A stretch of DNA of 48,896 bases from Nitrospira sp. (GTDB lineage Bacteria > Nitrospirota > Nitrospiria > Nitrospirales > Nitrospiraceae), in NCBI GenBank assembly GCA_024330965.1, contig JANDJL010000024.1:1-48896 (forward strand), read 5' to 3'. Under the pieces are notes generated by a model. The model did not search any database. It was not told the DNA's origin and worked only from the letters and a program-made list of their open reading frames with translations. Every line of letters starts with the position of its first letter. Positions within the stretch are counted from its first letter, which is position 1. The translations under genes were made by a program, and so were the position numbers. Positions 44,217 to 48,896 of this stretch are shown one piece after another.

Positions 44217-45356
44217 ATGGATCTGCTCTTCGCGCTTCAAGACCTCAATGTGACCTTGGATATCTGGCGTCGCGCCGCCTATGCCACTGGAGGGTTGGCT
44301 TTCTTTCTGCTAGCCTCGATCCTCACAACTAAGGTCAAGCTTGCGATCAGAGCATCGCGACTTCGAACTCTCACAAGACTCTGGCAATCCATCGTTGGTG
44401 GTGGCAAGCCTCGGGATCATGCTGGTTCCCCCTCCCTCGCCGCCATCCGCCGCCGCAGGATGCTGGCACTTTCTCTCTGGAATGACAGTTACGATGACTG
44501 TCGGTCCGATGCAACCGCCGCTCGGCTGATCGACCTTGCCCAATCCCTGTCACTCCATGACAAGGCAAGATCGCTTTTGCACAGCCGACGACTCCACCGA
44601 CTCTTGCTTGCGGTTCGGACTCTCGGGCGACTAAGAGATCAAGCGGCATGGAGCAAACTGGAGGAGTTGCTATCCCATCCAAACCCTTTCGTGGCACTCC
44701 ATGCCGCTCATGCCTTACTGGCCATTGACGCGAAGGCCGCCATTCCATCTCTGATTCCTCTACTCGGTCACCGACTTGACTGGTCTCCCCTGGCTGTCGC
44801 CACTGTCCTCCGAACGGCAGGAAGCGACCTCGCCTCCGAAACTCTTGCCAAAGCTGCGACAACCGGCAACACAATCGTCGGCCCGCGATTGATCCGGCAC
44901 CTACCGGTCACACAAAGCCCCGCTGGTCTTCCGATCCTTCGCCGTCTCTTGGTCGAACAGAAGCCGGCTTCCCCTGACATGCTCGCAGCCTGTCTCTTCG
45001 CCCTCGGAGAATTTGAAGACCCAGCGGATCTGCCACTTATCCGTCGATACCTGTTTCACCCGGTTTGGTACGTGCGTGTCCAGGCGGCCGCTGCACTGGG
45101 CAAACTTGGCACTGACGAAGATGAAGCACGATTGGTGGCCTTATTAAACGACCAGGAATGGTGGGTCCGGTATCGGGCCGGCGAGGCCCTGATCACGTTG
45201 CGTTCGATGACGGAAAACAAGTTAGAGGCCCTTCAAGAAACATTGCCGATGCCAGAAGCCCAGGAAATCCTTGCCACAGCGCTGGCCAGGTTTCGCCAGC
45301 GTCAGACCACCCATTCGCTCCCACAATCCTCGGAATACCCGGTGGCAGGACACTGA
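44217..45356 (+). CDS. HEAT-repeat membrane protein
   Basis: 379 residues. An N-terminal membrane helix (YATGGLAFFLLASILTT, about 21-40) anchors a long cytoplasmic HEAT-repeat region (for example ALHAAHALLAIDAKAAIPSL and VRVQAAAALGKLGTDEDEAR). HEAT proteins are scaffolds. GT2, YaiO-type barrel and HEAT protein are a combination I recall from exopolysaccharide loci, so a role in assembling the synthase is likely. It lies 21 bp after the YaiO gene. Confidence 0.88.
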   Translation: MDLLFALQDLNVTLDIWRRAAYATGGLAFFLLASILTTKVKLAIRASRLRTLTRLWQSIVGGGKPRDHAGSPSLAAIRRRRMLALSLWNDSYDDCRSDATAARLIDLAQSLSLHDKARSLLHSRRLHRLLLAVRTLGRLRDQAAWSKLEELLSHPNPFVALHAAHALLAIDAKAAIPSLIPLLGHRLDWSPLAVATVLRTAGSDLASETLAKAATTGNTIVGPRLIRHLPVTQSPAGLPILRRLLVEQKPASPDMLAACLFALGEFEDPADLPLIRRYLFHPVWYVRVQAAAALGKLGTDEDEARLVALLNDQEWWVRYRAGEALITLRSMTENKLEALQETLPMPEAQEILATALARFRQRQTTHSLPQSSEYPVAGH

Positions 45357-45374
45357 GCCCTCATCTGTTCCACG

Positions 45375-45782
45375 CTACTCTTCGCAGGTTAATGTCCAGA
45401 GATCCTTGGCCACCGTGCCGGACTCAAGCCGTCCGACCGGTTCCCATTCCTGACCGGCGACAGTCTTCTCCAACACCTTCTTGCCACTCTCCATCGGTCC
45501 AGCGAAATGGTGGATCATGAGAATCCGCGTGACAGCCTTCGCACAATCATATTCCCGCTGGACCTTGGCCGATCGAAACGAGATCCCCCCTTCTTTTTGT
45601 TGGTCTCGTTGAAAGTCATACAACACCCAGACGGTTCGGCGATCCCCACTTTTCTGGATCGTTGAAGGATCGATATAGATCGTCATCCCCACCGTTTCAT
45701 CGCCCCCCAGCGAGATCCATGCGGCCCATGCAGGCCAGACTGAAATGAGCACCAGCGCAATCGCGACGGTGGTGAGCTTCAT
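45375..45782 (-). CDS. surface-adhesin-E-like exported protein
   Basis: 135 residues with a signal peptide (MKLTTVAIALVLISVWPAWA). The mature part (AWISLGGDETVGMTIYIDPS, IQKSGDRRTVWVLYDFQRDQ and SAKVQREYDCA) matches the surface-adhesin protein E family pattern, including the conserved Tyr/Trp and Cys positions. The true function of the family is unclear; some members bind host proteins. It is convergent with the HEAT gene with 18 bp between stops. No clear terminator. Confidence 0.75.
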   Translation of the reverse strand: MKLTTVAIALVLISVWPAWAAWISLGGDETVGMTIYIDPSTIQKSGDRRTVWVLYDFQRDQQKEGGISFRSAKVQREYDCAKAVTRILMIHHFAGPMESGKKVLEKTVAGQEWEPVGRLESGTVAKDLWTLTCEE

Positions 45783-46108
45783 CCTTTTCTCCTTCGTTGT
45801 CCCTCTTCATCAATTTGATACGCCTTGATACACCCCACACCTCATCGTCACGATGTCGTGTGCCGGCCGAGTCGGGCTGGGATTATTCCCGGACAGTTTC
45901 CGCAAATCAAGATGGCGTGGTCTTTCTCCTACAATGAAGGCTCTCATCGTTCTCCATCTCCCGCATCCCTTGCGTACGTCGGTGCGAGACTGTCACATCC
46001 GTCCTTGACTTTCTCCGCCGAAATCGCTAAGCAGAGCCGCCCACAATCGTTCTCATTCATGCCGCGGCCATCCCCGGCACAAGCCCGGCACAACCAAGGA
46101 GTCCTCCC
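45783..46108. other. intergenic region before the DUF900 gene
   Basis: 326 bp without a supported gene. A TACAAT at 45930-45935 is the best -10-like box for the downstream gene, with no convincing -35. Confidence 0.4.
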
Positions 46109-47248
46109 ATGAATTCACTCAGGCTCTTCTACGCGACCAATCGAAACCACCTGGGCAAAGACCGGTGGCGGCCGGACGGCTACGGCAAGAAATTCAGCGA
46201 CGATGGGGCCGAAAATCTTCGGTTCGGCCGCGTGTTGGTCCAAGCCGACGAGGCCAAAATCAACAACTTCGTCCGTGCCGACATGGGAACGATGGGAATC
46301 GGCGACGGTGAAGGGCTCACCAAATACCTCAGTAAATGCGCTGGATCCGCCAACATCGTCGCTTATCGAGAGAAAATTGATCGCTCAGTCGCTGAAACTC
46401 GTCAGGCCGACGTCAAGCTTGGCTCACAAGCCGCGTTCGCGGACCTCCAAACGATCATGCAAAAGAACACCGATGTGCTCATCTACATCCATGGCTTTAA
46501 TGTGTCCTGGACTGACGCAGTCGGTTCAGCCCTGGCCCTTCAAGAAATGTTGAACCGCTGCCCCGAGAAAGATCCTGCCCAGCAGGTGCAAGTGGTGCTC
46601 TTTACCTGGCCATCCGATGGCTTAGCCCTCCCCTTTGCCTCTTACAAATCTGATAGGACGGAGGCTGCCTCCTCCGGCAACGCGTTCGGACGGGGTATCT
46701 TGAAGGTCAGAGATTTTCTGGCACGACTTCAACAAGAAAACCAGCAACTCTGCCGGCAGGATCTTCACCTGCTTTGCCACTCCATGGGCAATTATCTACT
46801 GCAGAACGCCATCACGCGCTGCGACGCCTTTACCCCCGGCGACGCATTGCCGCGCATTTTCGAACATATCTTCCTCTGCGCCCCTGACGTGGACGACACC
46901 GTGTTGGAGCCCGGCGAGCCACTCGGTCGCCTTCACGAATTAGCCAGAAGCGTGGACATCTATCACAATCGCGGCGATGTCGCACTGGTCGTGTCGGACT
47001 TCACAAAAGGCAATCCCGATCGACTGGGTTCAAACGGAGCGGCGCGACCCAATCTTGTTCATAACAAAGTCCGTCAGATCGACTGTACTCCCATCGTGAA
47101 GGGGCTGGTGGAACATAGTTACTATCTCGTCGGCCACGTCAACGCCGACATCCGCATGAGCATCGACGGTATGCCGCACGATGATGCCAGACGCAGACGG
47201 AATCCCTTGGGAATATTGGGGAATCAGTGGCAAATGCGGTCGGCGTGA
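46109..47248 (+). CDS. DUF900-family alpha/beta hydrolase
   Basis: 379 residues with CAAGGAGTCCTCCC before the ATG. The DUF900 hydrolase pattern is clear: LIYIHGFNVSWTDAVGSAL (oxyanion region), VVLFTWPSDG, the nucleophile elbow LCHSMGNYLLQNA, the acid in FLCAPDVDD and a C-terminal SYYLVGH for the catalytic His. No signal peptide. The substrate is unknown. Promoter probably in the 326-bp upstream gap. Confidence 0.88.
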   Translation: MNSLRLFYATNRNHLGKDRWRPDGYGKKFSDDGAENLRFGRVLVQADEAKINNFVRADMGTMGIGDGEGLTKYLSKCAGSANIVAYREKIDRSVAETRQADVKLGSQAAFADLQTIMQKNTDVLIYIHGFNVSWTDAVGSALALQEMLNRCPEKDPAQQVQVVLFTWPSDGLALPFASYKSDRTEAASSGNAFGRGILKVRDFLARLQQENQQLCRQDLHLLCHSMGNYLLQNAITRCDAFTPGDALPRIFEHIFLCAPDVDDTVLEPGEPLGRLHELARSVDIYHNRGDVALVVSDFTKGNPDRLGSNGAARPNLVHNKVRQIDCTPIVKGLVEHSYYLVGHVNADIRMSIDGMPHDDARRRRNPLGILGNQWQMRSA

Positions 47249-47574
47249 GAACCGCCGGTTCATGGACGTATTCATCAAAAACTGACTGTTTCCAGGCTTG
47301 TGTTCGGAAACTTTGCGCATGCCAGCTCGACTGCAAACCGTGCATGAGGCGACGTTCCTGATCTTACGCCCGGATGTTCAGAGCAGCTCAGCATGTTCGA
47401 GACACATCGCCCCTGGACTGCGTTCCCACCAGAACGCACAAGACACCCGGCTTCTCATTCCTTTGGTACGGCAAGCCTGGGCCAACATAAGCAAGCCACA
47501 GACGGCGGCTGTTTGTTTCTCTAGCAATCTGCGTCGGTCCGCCGTATCATATCGCTATCCTGCCGAGGCTTCCT
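47249..47574. other. intergenic region before the 47575 gene
   Basis: 326 bp with no supported gene. A TATCAT lies about 25 bp before the next start. Nothing else stands out. Confidence 0.4.
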
Positions 47575-47991
47575 ATGAAATCCACGACGGTGATTCGATT
47601 CCTCATTTTGCTCATCCCCGCCGTTTGGGTGATCCTTCGCCTCATGCCAGCCAACCATCCGAGAATGAATACGATGCGGTTGGCTGCTCAGCAAACACAA
47701 GAAAGTTCCTTCTCAAGAGAGAGTGAGACGTTCGCAACGCTTGAATCATCCTTTCAGGCCCATTACCAGTCGCACTATGCCTCATCAGGATTCGGATACA
47801 ACCACTACCGGCTCGCGTATAAGTATGGGTATGATCTCGCCCGTGATCCGGACAATCGAAAAGTGAACTGGAACATCGTCGAACCCCGGGCACGGGCTCA
47901 ATGGGATGAACGGACACTGGGCACCTGGAGTCAGCACCGTGAGGCGGTTCTTTATGGCTGGGAGCAGGGGATGAAATTCAGCGGAGACTGA
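47575..47991 (+). CDS. small membrane-anchored protein with a repeated-type W/Y motif
   Basis: 138 residues. A signal anchor (IRFLILLIPAVWVILRLM) is followed by a polar segment and a domain of about 60 residues: HYASSGFGYNHYRLAYKYGY, then DLARDPDNRKVNWNIVEPRAR and AQWDERTLGTW with a closing AVLYGWEQG. Domains with this Tyr/Trp spacing occur, to my recollection, in many bacterial proteins of unknown function, sometimes beside DUF2382-type domains. The ATG has GCCGAGGCTTCCT before it, a weak ribosome binding site. Confidence 0.6.
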   Translation: MKSTTVIRFLILLIPAVWVILRLMPANHPRMNTMRLAAQQTQESSFSRESETFATLESSFQAHYQSHYASSGFGYNHYRLAYKYGYDLARDPDNRKVNWNIVEPRARAQWDERTLGTWSQHREAVLYGWEQGMKFSGD

Positions 47992-48896
47992 GGCAACCAA
48001 GTGCTCGTCGCCCCTCAACCAGTTGAGATGGATGCAATGGTTGGTGAGCCCCCCTCTCTGATCAATGAATCAGAAAGGATGAATGGTGTCATCCTGATCA
48101 AGATTCAAATGCCTACCGCATCCTCATTCTGAAATGGGCCGAACACTGTTGGGAATCTCCTGCGGACGGGAGTCACAGGAGAAAATCGGCAAGGCGCACA
48201 GAAGATCTGTTGCAACAGTCGCTGCACGATCAAGGACGCAATTGCCTGGCGCATCTTTGAGCATCGTGCTCTTTCGCGCGGCCGGACTATCATGGCAGCA
48301 GGTCGATCGTTCTCAACAAGGCCATGACGTCTAGTTCCGATTGAGAGTGAATTTCTCGCAAAGAGTACGAGCAGTCTCGGTGAGAATTGGACGGGCCCTG
48401 CCCCCTTCCCAGATACAAAGCGCAGGCCCATGATGATCCAGGAGGCATGGAAGCACGACAGACGTTTTCACTCGAATACTAAAGAGAGGCGGCAGCGAAT
48501 CCGTGCGCACGAGGGGATACGCATGAATCAGCGAGCCTGTGAACCGGACATAGGAGCCGATGTCTGGGAGGCCGCGACCTGAGCAGACACCGGGCATGGC
48601 CCTTCAGACCCTGACAGTCATGTTACATCGGAAGCAGACAGCACTTGGCAGCAAGACCATCTATCTCGTACAGGAGACGCCCATGCAGGATGCGCGCGAT
48701 GGGGAAGGGGGAGGACCCTGCCGGTGGCTGGGAGGTCTGCTGGAGTTCTCCCACGAGAACAGATGCCCCGACGGTGAGACCGCGTACGAACCACGGTACA
48801 AGCGGATTTTTGATTCCATCGGGTGCCGGCTCCATCCTTAGCAACTCTGAAGATAGGCAGCTCAGGGATACAGAGCCAACAACTTTTCTCTTGACG
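47992..48896. other. gene-poor right end
   Basis: About 900 bp to the window edge without a convincing gene. The best candidates are a minus-strand frame (48331-48597, 88 codons) and a plus-strand frame (48560-48841, 93 codons), which overlap each other and lack good ribosome binding sites. A gene may enter from the right side. Confidence 0.4.

Noticed and set aside
48331..48597. 88-codon minus-strand frame
   Set aside because: No known domain, no ribosome binding site, and it overlaps a plus-strand frame of similar quality.
48560..48841. 93-codon plus-strand frame near the right edge
   Set aside because: No ribosome binding site and no recognisable family.

Overview
The window looks like chromosomal DNA of a Nitrospira-type bacterium (phylum Nitrospirota). 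This is inferred from gene content: a chlorite-dismutase-family haem protein, GH57 and GlgB glycogen enzymes, a haem-copper-oxidase-like membrane protein, a c-type-haem DUF3365 protein, many small outer-membrane and lipoprotein genes, and moderately high GC. There is no ribosomal RNA gene, so the genus assignment is an inference. Most of the window reads as ordinary housekeeping and envelope chromosome. The clearest mobile DNA is the end of an IS256-type transposase at the extreme left.

Layout. Positions 1-250 hold the IS256-family end, followed by a gene-poor stretch with a 22-bp tandem repeat. Positions 882-2400 hold two consecutive LuxR/NarL-type regulators, the second with a degenerate receiver. 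Positions 2613-8160 hold a VanZ-like protein, a GH57 glycosidase, GalT, a CCA-adding enzyme and a MoaD/ThiS-like carrier, followed by tRNA-Arg(ACG). Positions 8443-9147 are protein-free and strongly pyrimidine-biased, with a minus-strand terminator. Positions 9148-15085 hold a small basic protein, a cytochrome P450, a small membrane protein, an NhaD/ArsB-type transporter and glycogen branching enzyme. Positions 15182-19093 hold a Tat-exported DUF882 protein, a CheY-like receiver and a coupled pair (SagB-type oxidoreductase plus unknown protein). Positions 19254-28476 are envelope and signalling genes: TPR protein, PagL-like deacylase, lipoprotein, glycosyltransferase-like protein, ECF sigma/anti-sigma pair, TadA, outer-membrane barrel, solute-binding lipoprotein and DUF3365 haem protein.

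Positions 29082-31189 hold two convergent membrane microproteins of about 30 residues, a small heat shock protein and the chlorite-dismutase-family protein. Positions 31463-36277 hold ThiD, an oxidase-like polytopic membrane protein, an alpha/beta hydrolase, an unknown propeller-like protein and a methyltransferase. Positions 36484-40695 hold an HU gene with a frameshift, PrmA, a membrane-anchored MutS-like ATPase and a dienelactone-hydrolase-like lipoprotein. Positions 40781-45782 look like an exopolysaccharide locus (processive GT2, YaiO-type barrel with TPRs, HEAT-repeat protein) followed by an adhesin-E-like protein. The right end holds a DUF900 hydrolase, a small conserved protein and about 900 bp with no convincing gene.

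Genes that plausibly work together are GH57, GalT and GlgB in glycogen or sugar-nucleotide metabolism; ECF sigma and its anti-sigma; SagB with its overlapping partner; and GT2, YaiO and HEAT in polysaccharide synthesis and export. Several genes (7966, 12869, 33621, 37809) have a -10-like element 6-9 bases before the start codon and no Shine-Dalgarno sequence, which suggests leaderless or nearly leaderless transcripts. I did not find a complete novel defence or biosynthetic system. The least explained items are the paired microproteins, the SagB/unknown pair, the free-standing periplasmic sensor-like proteins and the purine-rich minus-strand transcript candidate.
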